The notes under the pieces: generated by a model
The model's input: the letters and a program-made list of their open reading frames with translations, nothing else
Database searches by the model: none
Told to the model about the DNA's origin: nothing
Program-made: the position numbers and the translations under genes
Shown: one piece after another, positions 1-9,421 of the stretch
Numbering within the stretch: position 1 is the stretch's first letter
Layout: every line of letters begins with the position of its first letter
Source: Psychrobacter sp. P11F6
Lineage (GTDB): Bacteria > Pseudomonadota > Gammaproteobacteria > Pseudomonadales > Moraxellaceae
NCBI RefSeq assembly: GCF_001435295.1
Contig: NZ_CM003594.1
Span: 2,170,001-2,234,000, forward strand
DNA: 64,000 nt
Direction of reading: 5' to 3'

Positions 1-1220
1 CCATACTCAGACGGCCATGCTTTTAGTACTGGGGTCAGCAAATCTAATAGCTCTGTTAGCTCATTTTTTAGCGTTTCGTCTTCACAAGTGTTGATACGGT
101 CGATTAGGTTTGAACCATATAGACATAATGAAATGCCACCTTCAGAGTAGGCCTTTTGCGCGAGCAGCATTCGCTTGACATCGCCATGTTGAATAATGGC
201 AGTCGCTGCATCTTCAGGCTTATTGTTTGGTGCGATGCGACCTTGGGTACGATCTTTGGCGTAATCTAGCGAATACTGATAGCCACGATAGCCAATCATC
301 GCTGCACCAAAACCAACAGCGATACGTGCCTCATTCATCATCTTAAACATATAGCGCAAGCCAAAGTGCTCTTCGCCAATTAGATAGCCATAACACTCGC
401 CGTCATCACCAAAGCTCAATGCCGTCGACGTCGTGCCTCTATAGCCCAGCTTATGAATGAGTCCTGTTAAATGTACGTCATTGCGCTCGCCCACCGATGC
501 ATCCTCGTTTAAGCGATACTTGGGCACGGCGAATAAAGAGATACCTTTGACCCCACCTTGACCACCTGGCACTTTGGCCAATACGAGATGGACGATATTG
601 TCAGACAGTTCGTGATCGCCGCCTGAGATATAAATTTTGCTGCCTTTGACGCGGTATGAGCCATCATCTTGTTTTACTGCAGTGGTTTTGATATCAGCAA
701 GTGACGAACCTGCATGTGGCTCTGTTAATGCCATCGTTCCGGTGAACTCACCTGTCAGCATTCGCGGCATAAAGGCAGTTTTAATTTCATCACTAGCAAA
801 ATGCGAGATGACATTAATTGCAGCAGTGGTCAAAAATGGATAAGCAGTGGTTGAGGGATTGGCAGCCATAAAATAACCTGCCACGGCTGTCATCACTGTC
901 TCAGGCAACTGCATTCCGCCATCTTCAAAACTATAACGACCTGCGATAAACCCTGACTTACGGAATGCATCAAAAGCGACTTTTACATCACTTATCATGC
1001 TGACTTTTTTGCCATCAAACTGTGGCTCATTCTTGTCTGCTACGTGGTTATGCGGCAAAAATAACTGGGTCGCAATTTTATTGGCCGTATCCAGTACTGC
1101 GTCAAACGTTTCGCGGCTATGCTCTGCAAAATTAGCATGCTTGGTTAAATTTTCAGTGCCCAATACATCATATAATTGGAACGGTAACTCAAAGTCATTG
1201 ATAAGCGTATCTGCTGCCAT
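1..1220 (-). CDS. Acyl-CoA dehydrogenase, N-terminal part (cut by window edge)
   Basis: Reading the complement from the ATG at 1218-1220 gives an uninterrupted frame of about 406 residues that leaves the window at base 1. It carries the flavoprotein acyl-CoA dehydrogenase pattern: a helical N-terminal domain, then MALTEPHAGSSLADIKTTA (the FAD/substrate-binding ALTEP region) and VKGSKIYISGGDH. The long N-terminus and the GVKGISLFAVPKY segment resemble the large ACAD subgroup of about 600 residues (DmdC/AcdB-like), so roughly a third is probably missing. Expected role: FAD-dependent alpha,beta-dehydrogenation of an acyl-CoA in the cytoplasm; substrate unknown. It is divergent from the AraC-type regulator at 1403, which may control it. 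Confidence 0.85.
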   Translation of the reverse strand, partial: MAADTLINDFELPFQLYDVLGTENLTKHANFAEHSRETFDAVLDTANKIATQLFLPHNHVADKNEPQFDGKKVSMISDVKVAFDAFRKSGFIAGRYSFEDGGMQLPETVMTAVAGYFMAANPSTTAYPFLTTAAINVISHFASDEIKTAFMPRMLTGEFTGTMALTEPHAGSSLADIKTTAVKQDDGSYRVKGSKIYISGGDHELSDNIVHLVLAKVPGGQGGVKGISLFAVPKYRLNEDASVGERNDVHLTGLIHKLGYRGTTSTALSFGDDGECYGYLIGEEHFGLRYMFKMMNEARIAVGFGAAMIGYRGYQYSLDYAKDRTQGRIAPNNKPEDAATAIIQHGDVKRMLLAQKAYSEGGISLCLYGSNLIDRINTCEDETLKNELTELLDLLTPVLKAWPSEY

Positions 1221-1287
1221 AGTATTCTCGTTAACTGATTAAATTTGGTTATCAATCGATATTAAGCTAATTTAACGTCTTACCGTA

Positions 1288-1326
1288 TTGTCATTTATGA
1301 CATAATTATGGTCAAATATGACATAA
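1288..1326. promoter_or_regulatory. Paired direct repeat, candidate AraC-type operator
   Basis: Two 18-bp copies (TTGTCATTTATGACATAA at 1288-1305 and TGGTCAAATATGACATAA at 1309-1326) match at 15 of 18 positions and are offset by exactly 21 bp, two helical turns. The first also contains the inverted pair TGTCAT/ATGACA. Tandem same-face sites are typical for AraC-family activators, and this pair lies between the acyl-CoA dehydrogenase gene and the divergent AraC-type regulator. Its function is inferred from position and spacing only. Confidence 0.5.
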
Positions 1327-1402
1327 ATAGCGTTTATATTTCGAGAGTTCAGATAAAAATTTGATATTTTCGGTTTTAGAATTAAAAGAAGGATAGACAC
1401 CT

Positions 1403-2425
1403 ATGCCCTATTTCAAACCGTTTAAAGTCATCATTATCGGATTCGATGGTGTGCTCGGTAGCGCATTGACAGGCGCATTAGATTTATTTTCATTTACGGG
1501 TGTCAGTTGGCAGCGATTTTTAGATGAGCCAGTAGAACCACGGTTCAACGTGCAGATAGCAAGCGTTGGTGGCGTAGATATCAGATGTAGCAACCGCTTA
1601 ATCATGCAAGCACACTGCGATATCCATGACGTGGCGGAATGCGACTTGCTATTGATTCCGACGATTGGTGATTCAATCGATAAGGTGCTGAGCCGAAATG
1701 CAGCGTTGATACCCCATCTAACGCGGTTGGCAGACACCAAGTCAGATATAGCCAGCAATTGTAGCGGTGCTTTCTTTTTGGCAAAGGCAGGATTATTAGA
1801 TAACAGAATCGCCACTACGCACTGGGGTTACGCCAGTAAATTCAAGGCGGATTTTCCGCTCGTTGATTTACAAGAAAACCAGTTTGTCACTCATTCAAAG
1901 AGCAAGTCAGACAGCCAGTCGGGTAATATATTTTGTGCAGCGGGTGGTAGTGCTTTTTTTGACTTAGGACTGTTATTGATAGAGCGCTACTGCGGACGTG
2001 AGATTTCTACTCAAGTAGCCAAAACCCAAATTATTGATAGCAAGAGAGGCAGTCAAAACAGCTATACCAATGTGACCTTGCACAAACCCCATTCAGACCA
2101 ACTGATCAAGCAGGTACAAGAATTCATTGAGGAAAATTTTTATCAGACTATTCAGGTGAGCGGATTGGCTGCCATGGTCAATATCACCCCGCGGACATTG
2201 AACAGGCGCTTTCAATCTGCTGTTGCTATGCGCCCGATTGAGTATATTCAAGCCGTCAGAATTGAGCAGGCAAAACGCCTGCTAGAGTTAGGCGATGTGA
2301 CCATAAAATCGCTTGCCGAGCAAGTTGGCTATGATGATATCTCCTCGTTTACACGCCTATTCAAACGTGCGACAGAGCTAACTCCCAAAGAATATCAAGA
2401 TAAATTTTCGCGATTAGCGATTTAG
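1403..2425 (+). CDS. GlxA-family regulator (DJ-1/PfpI domain plus AraC HTH)
   Basis: 340 residues. Residues about 8-200 form a DJ-1/PfpI (class I glutamine amidotransferase-like) domain, with the nucleophile-elbow segment IASNCSGAFFLAKAGLLD. Residues about 235-335 form the double helix-turn-helix of AraC/XylS proteins (VSGLAAMVNITPRTLNRRF and the second helix in LAEQVGYDDISSFTRLFKR). This architecture is that of GlxA/CdhR-type transcription regulators, many of which activate catabolic genes; the amidotransferase-like domain usually senses rather than catalyses. The ATG follows AAGAAGGAT. The divergent neighbour is an acyl-CoA dehydrogenase gene and the gap holds a paired repeat suited to AraC-type binding, so local control of that gene is likely. 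The effector is unknown. Confidence 0.88.
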   Translation: MPYFKPFKVIIIGFDGVLGSALTGALDLFSFTGVSWQRFLDEPVEPRFNVQIASVGGVDIRCSNRLIMQAHCDIHDVAECDLLLIPTIGDSIDKVLSRNAALIPHLTRLADTKSDIASNCSGAFFLAKAGLLDNRIATTHWGYASKFKADFPLVDLQENQFVTHSKSKSDSQSGNIFCAAGGSAFFDLGLLLIERYCGREISTQVAKTQIIDSKRGSQNSYTNVTLHKPHSDQLIKQVQEFIEENFYQTIQVSGLAAMVNITPRTLNRRFQSAVAMRPIEYIQAVRIEQAKRLLELGDVTIKSLAEQVGYDDISSFTRLFKRATELTPKEYQDKFSRLAI

Positions 2426-2458
2426 TCATGGCAATGCATAGTAGTTAGAGATTAGTGT

Positions 2459-3784
2459 TTAAGCAGTTTTCCACAAGCCTTCTACTTGGATAGCATCAGC
2501 CTTGATGGTTGGGTAATCACTAAATGCCAACTGATAGCCACCAGCTGTATTGGAGCTAATTTGACACTTTGCGCCTAGTGGAAAGCTGTGTTTTTGTCCA
2601 ATGTGCCCAAAGCGCATGCCGCTATAAATGGGTAATCCGGTCAATTTATGCAGCTGGCGAATGACTGTCGCGACATCATAACGCTTGTCATAACTGTCCT
2701 CTCCTGTACCAGACAATGCCCCAAATACAATCGCTTGTTGATTTTTAAAGACACCTGCCAGATACAAATCATATAGCATGCGCTCGATACGATAAGGTTG
2801 CTCGCCCACGTCTTCCAAAAAAACAATGCCGCCATCAATGCGCGGTAAATACTCGCTACCTGCCAGCGCTGACACCACGCTTAGATTACCACCCCATATA
2901 GTGCCCGTTATATTTTTTGGCTCAGTACTTGTCAAAATACTCGGTAAATTTGGACTGGTTAAGGTAGCGTCTGATATATCAATAACCAGATTAGGATTGG
3001 TTAGTGCTTCAACAAACTGTCGACAGCTGACTTGATCAGGGACAGTTTTTCCAAATTCACTATAGAGCATCGGTGCTGCAAGCGAACTCATATCACCTTT
3101 TGCCAATAATGCGCACTGAATAGCAGTCACATCACTAAAGCCCGCCAGTATCGTGCCGCGCTCCTGCATAATCCGTCCTAGCGTCAACCAATCAATCATC
3201 GGTAATATGCGCATTGCACCATAGCCGCCGCGCACGCCGAGTAACAATTTTGGGGCGGCTATTGCACCAGTAGCGAGGTTTTGTAAATCACTGGCTCGCT
3301 GCGAATCCGTACCAGCAAAACGCAGATACTGCCGATTGGTAATCGTAGGATTATTTACTTTGAAACCTGCACAGGCCATACGCTCCAATGCCAATTGATT
3401 GCGGTCATCGCTACCGCCCACATTAGAGCTGGCAAAAAGCCGCGTTTCAATCGTTGGCGTGATACAGCGTGTTTGCGTGAGTAACGGCTGTGATGATGAA
3501 CGCTCATCCAATAACGCGGTTGGCAAATCATCCTTGGTGAGCTGCCGACTATTATTAGGGTCGATAGGGCTGGCGGCAAATACTTGAGAAATACTATGGG
3601 TCGCCAATGCCGCAGTACCCGCACTGATACCCACTCGACGCAAAAACTGCCGACGGTTTAGCCCAGATGTTGTTTCAATCGCTGTATGACCATTTTTATT
3701 TTTATCATCTGTTAATAACTGACTCTTGGAAAACATCTCTCTCTGCCACCTTATCGTTTTTATTTTGATATATTTTTGCATCAT
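2459..3784 (-). CDS. LD-carboxypeptidase (peptidase S66), Tat-exported
   Basis: 441 residues from the first ATG; a second ATG at 3736 would give 425. An N-terminal twin-arginine motif (RRQFLRR, residues 44-50) followed by a hydrophobic stretch ending SISQVFAAS predicts Tat export. The mature part matches muramoyltetrapeptide carboxypeptidases (LdcA): the RGGYG motif, the nucleophile Ser217 in AGFSDVTAI, Glu324 in FLEDVGEQPYRIERML and His394 in GMRFGHIGQKHSF, the Ser-Glu-His triad order of S66. Expected role: removing the terminal D-Ala from murein tetrapeptides during recycling. LdcA of E. coli is cytoplasmic, so a Tat signal suggests a periplasmic variant. It converges on the regulator upstream, with only 33 bp between stops. 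Confidence 0.85.
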   Translation of the reverse strand: MMQKYIKIKTIRWQREMFSKSQLLTDDKNKNGHTAIETTSGLNRRQFLRRVGISAGTAALATHSISQVFAASPIDPNNSRQLTKDDLPTALLDERSSSQPLLTQTRCITPTIETRLFASSNVGGSDDRNQLALERMACAGFKVNNPTITNRQYLRFAGTDSQRASDLQNLATGAIAAPKLLLGVRGGYGAMRILPMIDWLTLGRIMQERGTILAGFSDVTAIQCALLAKGDMSSLAAPMLYSEFGKTVPDQVSCRQFVEALTNPNLVIDISDATLTSPNLPSILTSTEPKNITGTIWGGNLSVVSALAGSEYLPRIDGGIVFLEDVGEQPYRIERMLYDLYLAGVFKNQQAIVFGALSGTGEDSYDKRYDVATVIRQLHKLTGLPIYSGMRFGHIGQKHSFPLGAKCQISSNTAGGYQLAFSDYPTIKADAIQVEGLWKTA

Positions 3785-3979
3785 CTTTATTTTTGCAGTC
3801 TACTTGCTTAAACCACACAGCAGCATATTGTAAACGCTTTTTTGGCTATGGTAGTTGCCCAACCCTTACCACTATTTAATTTTTCGCCATGTTACACCAA
3901 AAACCTAGCACTATTGGCACATTCCGCGACTTTGTTGTAGTATGAGAATACCGATTTCGGTTAAATAAGGATAATAATA

Positions 3980-4390
3980 ATGGCTGAGAAAGCGATTTAT
4001 AAACAGAAAAAAGAGGACATATTGGATACCGATTTAGAGTACCTCATCAACGAAGAAGAAAAACTGCAAGAAAAGCTAAAAGACAGTAGCCATCTTGAGC
4101 GTTTTGCCAAAGATTTGATATTATTCATGAGCTTGATTAAAGATTATTATCAAGGAAACTATCGCGATATTCCCTACAAGACCATTTCAGCAGGTGTGGT
4201 TGGACTGCTCTATACTCTCAACCCAATCGATATCATTCCAGATTTCATACCTTTTATCGGTCATATTGACGATGCGCTAGTACTCACCTTTTGCTTGAAG
4301 TTGGTCGAAAAAGATTTGCAAAAATATCAAACTTGGAAGAAAAAACAAACCGCTATCAAAACCGCTACCGACTTAAAGAAAAACAAGTAA
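3980..4390 (+). CDS. YkvA-like DUF1232 protein
   Basis: 136 residues. The core segment GLLYTLNPIDIIPDFIPFIGHIDDALVL contains the hallmark NPIDxIPDFIP...G..DD of DUF1232 (YkvA family), proteins of unknown function thought to sit at the membrane. The N-terminal 60 residues are charged and probably helical; the C-terminus is Lys-rich. The ATG follows AAGGATAATAATA. It stands alone and is followed by a good rho-independent terminator. No molecular role can be given. Confidence 0.75.
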   Translation: MAEKAIYKQKKEDILDTDLEYLINEEEKLQEKLKDSSHLERFAKDLILFMSLIKDYYQGNYRDIPYKTISAGVVGLLYTLNPIDIIPDFIPFIGHIDDALVLTFCLKLVEKDLQKYQTWKKKQTAIKTATDLKKNK

Positions 4391-4441
4391 CTTTGTACAA
4401 GCTATCATCCTGAAATGATCGTTATAAAAAATAATCGTTAT

Positions 4442-4485
4442 AAAAAGCCACGACTGACAATCAATGTATCAGCCGTGGCTTTTTT
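4442..4485 (+). terminator. Rho-independent terminator after the DUF1232 gene
   Basis: GCCACG-A-CTGA pairs with TCAG-C-CGTGGC around an 11-nt loop and is followed by TTTTTT; a matching A-run on the left makes it usable from both sides for the convergent membrane-protein gene. Confidence 0.8.
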
Positions 4486-4513
4486 ATTCATTAATAGCAA
4501 TTATTTATGTGAG

Positions 4514-4819
4514 TTAATCTGGAACATCATAACGCGCTTTTTCTGGATTGAGACCGAACGAATAGACAAAGGTTGCAACGAGGCTATTGATAATAATAAA
4601 CGGCAAATCGATAGCAGCATGCCCAAGCGCATAGCGACCAATCAGCCACGAGACAATCAGCATAATAATAAAGAAACCGCCTAAGTACGCCAAAATTGCA
4701 GGATGCTTTAGATTATAAGGTTGCTCAGGTTCAGGCTTCTTATCAAGTACATAGGTTCTGATTGCCCAACCCGCTGCATAAGAAAATCCGCCCAATACCA
4801 CGTAACTAAAAAAATTCAT
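4514..4819 (-). CDS. Small inner-membrane protein, unknown function
   Basis: 101 residues from the ATG at 4819, chosen because TTAGAG lies 9 nt upstream; an in-frame ATG at 4840 would add 7 residues. Three hydrophobic segments are visible: FFSYVVLGGFSYAAGWAI, ILAYLGGFFIIMLIVSWLIG and DLPFIIINSLVATFVYSFG, with a charged linker (LDKKPEPEQPYNLKHP) after the first. I do not recognise a family. It converges with the DUF1232 gene and shares its terminator. Confidence 0.6.
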   Translation of the reverse strand: MNFFSYVVLGGFSYAAGWAIRTYVLDKKPEPEQPYNLKHPAILAYLGGFFIIMLIVSWLIGRYALGHAAIDLPFIIINSLVATFVYSFGLNPEKARYDVPD

Positions 4820-4910
4820 ATTGCTTAACTCTAATAACATATGGTTTATAGCAAAACACTCTTTAAAATAACACTACCGATCATAAATTCTGTTTATGAG
4901 CCATGCTTTT

Positions 4911-5465
4911 TTAGAGGCTCTCATTAACATTATCAATCACAATATTGGCATGTGGATTGGCTAAAATATCGGTATTAACATCATCACACTCGACACGATA
5001 GATGGTATTGGCACCGCGATAAATATAGGATAAATATTCACTATCTAAGAGTGGATCGATATTGGCATAGACAGGCTTAACATGAGCCAGTACTAGCACT
5101 CGATCAGGACGCCCAATGACCGCATCGACATTGTCAGGGTCAATAGAGAAAAACTGCGGAATTTCGCTATTTTCAATCACTTCTAGCGGCTCAGCGTCAT
5201 CCCAAACGCGCTTCGCACTTGCCGGCTCTTTCATCTGCATCACCCACGAGCCATCCTGTTGACTGATTTTTATTTGGGCAGGCTCGTCATGACTAACCGT
5301 GTAACAACCTTCAAAAACCGATAAGTCTGTCGCCGCTTCGACCAGTCCGGTATCAGCTTGAATGTTGCTATCGTTGCAAGCACTTAAAAATAGCGCGCTG
5401 CTCACCGCTATGCCGACTGGTAAGCACATCAGCCTTTTATAAAAAATGTTTGAGCGTAAGGACAT
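4911..5465 (-). CDS. Putative lipoprotein, unknown function
   Basis: 184 residues from the ATG at 5465 (AGGA 10 nt upstream; an ATG at 5483 would add six residues). A signal sequence of lipoprotein type ends in the lipobox FLSAC, with Cys30 as the expected lipidation site, followed by NDSNIQAD. The rest is acidic, with a motif-poor central part (YTVSHDEPAQIKISQQDGSW) that looks like a small beta-rich domain. No known family recognised. Probable outer-membrane-anchored periplasmic protein. No operon partner is evident. Confidence 0.65.
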   Translation of the reverse strand: MSLRSNIFYKRLMCLPVGIAVSSALFLSACNDSNIQADTGLVEAATDLSVFEGCYTVSHDEPAQIKISQQDGSWVMQMKEPASAKRVWDDAEPLEVIENSEIPQFFSIDPDNVDAVIGRPDRVLVLAHVKPVYANIDPLLDSEYLSYIYRGANTIYRVECDDVNTDILANPHANIVIDNVNESL

Positions 5466-5483
5466 AATAGGGTTATCCTGCAT

Positions 5484-5892
5484 TCATGCATTAAACTTTT
5501 ATGAAAAATTGTCTTTAAAAAAACTACCTTTAAACAGTGATGATGACAATCTTGCTATTAACGTGATTTTCTAGGGCATGTTTTCATTAACTATTGGCAC
5601 TGTCGAATGATTTGCGCTACTAACTGACGCAAGAAAACTGCTATTTTCTCTGCTGCGTAGTCAATACCGTTTGATACTGTGTGTCGCAACACAGCTCATT
5701 TTAACAGAAAATAGCAAGGTTACTATTATGATCTGTGCTTTTGGCGACTTTGTGCATTACGATTGCCCACATCAACGATAGATTTGTTATACTCATTCCC
5801 AAAATATAACGGAATCGCTGGTGTAAAAACAACGCTAGCAAAATCCCTCCAACCCTCCCTATGTTTATCAATTTTTAGGTCAATAATTTTTT
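5484..5892. other. Long intergenic region with IS/MITE-like inverted repeats
   Basis: The stretch holds TAGGGCATGTTTTCA at 5572-5586, resembling the ends of small mobile elements (compare 31823-31833 and 45065-45078). It also holds 11-bp inverted arms TGCTATTTTCT (5639-5649) and AGAAAATAGCA (5706-5716), enclosing a CTGTGT/ACACAG hairpin (5677-5694). A weak TATACT -10-like element lies at 5788-5793 before the fused rnhA-dnaQ gene. No coding frame is supported. Confidence 0.4.
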
Positions 5893-7509
5893 ATGTCAGA
5901 CAATCGCACCTCAGCGCAGCCATTCAACACCAGTAACGCGATGAATCCGTTGGCCGCCAAATTAAACACCACCGTGGCCTATACGGATGGTGCCTGTAAA
6001 GGCAATCCAGGCGCTGGTGGCTGGGGCGCACACCTCATTTTTAGTGATGGACGTACACAAGATTTGTACGGCGGTGATAAAGAGACGACCAATAATCGCA
6101 TGGAGTTGATGGGCGCGATACAAGCATTGACCCATAGCCCGCATGAGCACAACCTCGAGATTTGGACAGACTCAAGCTATGTCAAAAAAGGCATCACCGA
6201 ATGGATAGAGGGTTGGAAAAAAAGAGGCTGGAAAACGGCAAGTAAAAAACCTGTCGCCAATCAAGACCTTTGGCAGCAATTAGACAAGCTATGCCAGCAG
6301 CGCGATGTTGACTGGCATTGGGTAAAAGGTCACGCAGGACATGCAGGCAATGAAAAAGCGGACGAGCTGGCAAACTTGGGCGTGACGTCCAGCAGTGAAG
6401 AATTATCGAGCATAGAGCCGGAAGACACGGCTAAAAAAAAAGGGCAAATAATGCCTAATACAGCGCAAAATTCTGCTCACGATGACTGGCTAAGTTTCGA
6501 TCCACTGGGTCTGGATATGACAGATGATGAGCTTGACGAAGATGTCATAGACACTGATAACGATACAAACCCTGCCGATGAGATGATGAGTAAAGATGCT
6601 GTAATAGAAGCCGATCGCTATCAGCATAATGCTAGCAAACCAATGAGTAAAATAGAGATGCCGGAAACCCAAACGTCTATGACTGATGCGACGATAAATG
6701 ATCATGTGCCTGCTACCGTTACTGGCATAGAAGAAGCTAATACACCAAAATTCGACGGCGACACCAGCCGTGCCAATCCGTATTTCATACCGCTGCTGCC
6801 CAAACCTATCCATCGTCATGAGTCTGATCGCCAGCTCATTATGGATACTGAAACCACAGGTCTTGATCCGTTAAAAGGCGACCGTATTATCGAAGTCGGT
6901 ATCGTGGAGATGATCGGGCGTAAATTTACGGGTGAAAAGCTCCACGTTTATATCAATCCACAGCGCGGCATGGATGATGAAGTCATTCGTATCCATGGTA
7001 TTTCTGAGGCATTTTTGACCGACAAGCCTACCTTCGATCAAGTTGCTCAGTCGCTCTATGATTTTATGGACGGCGCAGAAATCATCGCTCATAACGCCAC
7101 CTTTGATATGAACTTCTTAAACATGGAGTTTGCCAAAGTTGGTATGAACGACTTTGCCGAGCGCGTACAAGTGACTGACTCGCTGGTCATGGCAAAGCAG
7201 CAATATCCTGGGCAAAAAAACACCTTAGATGCTTTAGTGCGTCGCCTAAATGTGGGGAAGCAAGATCGTACTTTTCACGGCGCCTTACTTGATTCAGAGA
7301 TTTTAGCAGAAGTTTATCTGGCGATGACAGGTGGGCAGGTTACACTCGCCATCGAAGAAGACACGCAAACAGATGGTGGGCAGACAGCACACGCCAGTTT
7401 TGCTAATTTAGCGTCTTTGTTGCTAGAGTCATCTACGGATGAAAATACCAATCAAGAGTGGTATGCCGCGCTCGCTGAAGCGTATCCTGAGCTAAAAGCC
7501 AATATGTAG
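5893..7509 (+). CDS. dnaQ: Fused ribonuclease HI - DNA polymerase III epsilon (proofreading) subunit
   Basis: 538 residues, two enzymes in one chain. Residues 25-165 are RNase HI, with the catalytic set D32 ([11 protein letters not shown]), E71 (NNRMELM), D93 (WTDSSYV), H147 (KGHAGH) and D157 (NEKADELA). Residues about 170-300 are an acidic, low-complexity linker. Residues 313-485 are the epsilon 3'-5' exonuclease: D318/E320 ([10 protein letters not shown]), D405 ([10 protein letters not shown]), H462 and D467 ([15 protein letters not shown]), followed by QVTLAI (482-487), at the position of the beta-clamp motif of E. coli epsilon. In E. coli rnhA and dnaQ are separate, divergent neighbours; a fused form is, from memory, also annotated in Acinetobacter. 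It would remove RNA from hybrids and proofread replication. Every catalytic residue checked is intact, so both activities are expected. Confidence 0.93.
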   Translation: MSDNRTSAQPFNTSNAMNPLAAKLNTTVAYTDGACKGNPGAGGWGAHLIFSDGRTQDLYGGDKETTNNRMELMGAIQALTHSPHEHNLEIWTDSSYVKKGITEWIEGWKKRGWKTASKKPVANQDLWQQLDKLCQQRDVDWHWVKGHAGHAGNEKADELANLGVTSSSEELSSIEPEDTAKKKGQIMPNTAQNSAHDDWLSFDPLGLDMTDDELDEDVIDTDNDTNPADEMMSKDAVIEADRYQHNASKPMSKIEMPETQTSMTDATINDHVPATVTGIEEANTPKFDGDTSRANPYFIPLLPKPIHRHESDRQLIMDTETTGLDPLKGDRIIEVGIVEMIGRKFTGEKLHVYINPQRGMDDEVIRIHGISEAFLTDKPTFDQVAQSLYDFMDGAEIIAHNATFDMNFLNMEFAKVGMNDFAERVQVTDSLVMAKQQYPGQKNTLDALVRRLNVGKQDRTFHGALLDSEILAEVYLAMTGGQVTLAIEEDTQTDGGQTAHASFANLASLLLESSTDENTNQEWYAALAEAYPELKANM

Positions 7510-7669
7510 TCGCCGTATAAGCTGATGATATCAATCTTTGAGCAATAACATTTGTATAATATAGGCTTGATTATTGTTATATTAAGCGTTAAAACGTTAC
7601 CAGCAAGTGCTTTTTCGATCATCATTTAAACCATCGCCATTCTCATCAGTACATTATGGAAAAACACCT

Positions 7670-9352
7670 ATGAACCAGTCTGCGCAAATGAAGTTAACGG
7701 CCCCAACGCTTAGTGTTACTGATTTCAATCTACCATCGCTACATTTGTTGCATGATGAGATCATCGTAACCTTAAAAGATACTGAGATTCATCTGAGTGA
7801 ATTTAATGATGATAATAGTCAAGCCCCTTTATTATTAGATTCTATCACTGTGCTAAAGCAGCTGTCTTGCATCTTTGAGCTGATATCTTTGGTTGGTGCA
7901 GAGGCTTTGAATACCGCTATTGTCAATGGTTTACAGCGCCTCTATGATAATGGCGATAATAACGATACCAGCTTGATTATGGACTTATCAGAAGCCATTA
8001 TGACACTGGATCGCTATATCGAGTTTGTACTTTTGACAGAGTCGGTAGAGCCAACCTTGTTACTACCTGTCATCAATAAACTCAATGCTCACGGGCAAGA
8101 AACCCCTATCACAGCAGACTATTTTGCAGCCTTTGGTAGCAGTAGTGTCATCATTGCCAACCCTGAACAAAACTTCCAACCACTTGACGAGCTTAACCTA
8201 GACACTGAACTACTAACTTATGCTTATCGTAGTGGTCTTGGAGTCGCTCTGCTCAATCAAGATGGCAACGTTAGCCCAGACGATCAGCAGAAACTTGACG
8301 CTATGAGTGCAGCGTGTGCTTTGATAGCATCGAACACCAGCAGTCTATTTTGGCAAGCAGCCACCGCAGCTGTCACTGACATTGCCACGATATTACCGCT
8401 AAATCTGAGTCAAAAACACACACTGATTTATTTAGAGCAGCAATTCCAAAGCTACTTGCCTGTGATGGACAAACGTTTTGCTGATTTGGTCAGTTTTGCT
8501 TGCCAGCGTGACAGTGATGCAGCGCAACGACTGCGTGAGCAATACGCCAGCAACCACTTGGAAAGCGCGCAACTTGAGCAAATGAAGCGTTTCTTATTCG
8601 GTCCTAATCGCGCCCTGACCGATACGCTGAACACCATCATTCAGACCCAAATTAATACCATCAAAGAAAATGTGGATAGCTACGCACGCGGTGATTCATT
8701 GAACCCTGTCGATATGCAAACCGCACAGATTATCGAAGAGCTAACAGAATTGAGCTCAGCGTTACGCTTGCTTGGTTTATCAAATGCAGCCAATAGTCTC
8801 AGCATAGCAGCAGAAGCTATTAGTCATTGGCAAACGCCCTCGCCTGAAGATTTCGATCACTTGCTGTTGGCATTAATGCATGCGGAAAACGCCACCATTG
8901 CAATGGCAGAAATGCACACACCAGGGGCCATCTATTTGCCACTGAATAACCCGCATATCTCTTTACATCAGCTCAATACGGCTAATGATACTTTGATACA
9001 AGAAAGTCGTTCCGCTATTGCCAGTGCAGAACAAGCCATTAACGATTATTTGGCTGAGCCAGAGCGCGATATGCTCAATATCCAGAACATACCTGAGATG
9101 ATGCGCCAAGTGGCAGGGGCTGTGCGCTTCTTACAGCTGCCAACACCTGCCAGCATGCTCAGTCAATTGGCCAATTATCTTCAGCAACGTATCGAAGGTG
9201 GACAACGTATTGAAGACAGTACGCTTGCCTGTATCGCTGATGTCATTATGGCCGTCGATCATCATCTAGATGGTTTTGAGCATAATCGTCCGGTCAGCAA
9301 ACAAGCATTAGATGTGGGACAGCAGAGCTTGAGTCATTTACTCGCAGCCTAA
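7670..9352 (+). CDS. FimL-like (ChpA N-terminus-related) protein
   Basis: 560 residues from the ATG at 7670; a GTG at 7607 would add 21 less conserved residues. The chain is acidic and almost wholly helical, without membrane segments. Its C-terminal half contains DTLIQESRSAIASAEQAI and MRQVAGAVRFLQLPTPA, a pattern I associate with the second domain of FimL and the N-terminal repeats of ChpA from the type IV pilus chemosensory system of Pseudomonas. The His residues needed for phosphotransfer are not evident, as in FimL, which acts as a scaffold for twitching motility and cAMP signalling. The assignment rests on pattern memory rather than a defined active site. It follows the fused polymerase gene by 160 bp. 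Confidence 0.6.
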   Translation: MNQSAQMKLTAPTLSVTDFNLPSLHLLHDEIIVTLKDTEIHLSEFNDDNSQAPLLLDSITVLKQLSCIFELISLVGAEALNTAIVNGLQRLYDNGDNNDTSLIMDLSEAIMTLDRYIEFVLLTESVEPTLLLPVINKLNAHGQETPITADYFAAFGSSSVIIANPEQNFQPLDELNLDTELLTYAYRSGLGVALLNQDGNVSPDDQQKLDAMSAACALIASNTSSLFWQAATAAVTDIATILPLNLSQKHTLIYLEQQFQSYLPVMDKRFADLVSFACQRDSDAAQRLREQYASNHLESAQLEQMKRFLFGPNRALTDTLNTIIQTQINTIKENVDSYARGDSLNPVDMQTAQIIEELTELSSALRLLGLSNAANSLSIAAEAISHWQTPSPEDFDHLLLALMHAENATIAMAEMHTPGAIYLPLNNPHISLHQLNTANDTLIQESRSAIASAEQAINDYLAEPERDMLNIQNIPEMMRQVAGAVRFLQLPTPASMLSQLANYLQQRIEGGQRIEDSTLACIADVIMAVDHHLDGFEHNRPVSKQALDVGQQSLSHLLAA

Positions 9353-9421
9353 TTTTTATCATACTTAAGCACTAAAATGATATTTAAATGGCGGCTTTGC
9401 TGCCATAGCCCTTCATTTATA

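Noticed and set aside
637..1242. Plus-strand frames over the acyl-CoA dehydrogenase gene
   Set aside because: They lie opposite a long conserved coding frame and have no recognisable features or ribosome-binding sites.
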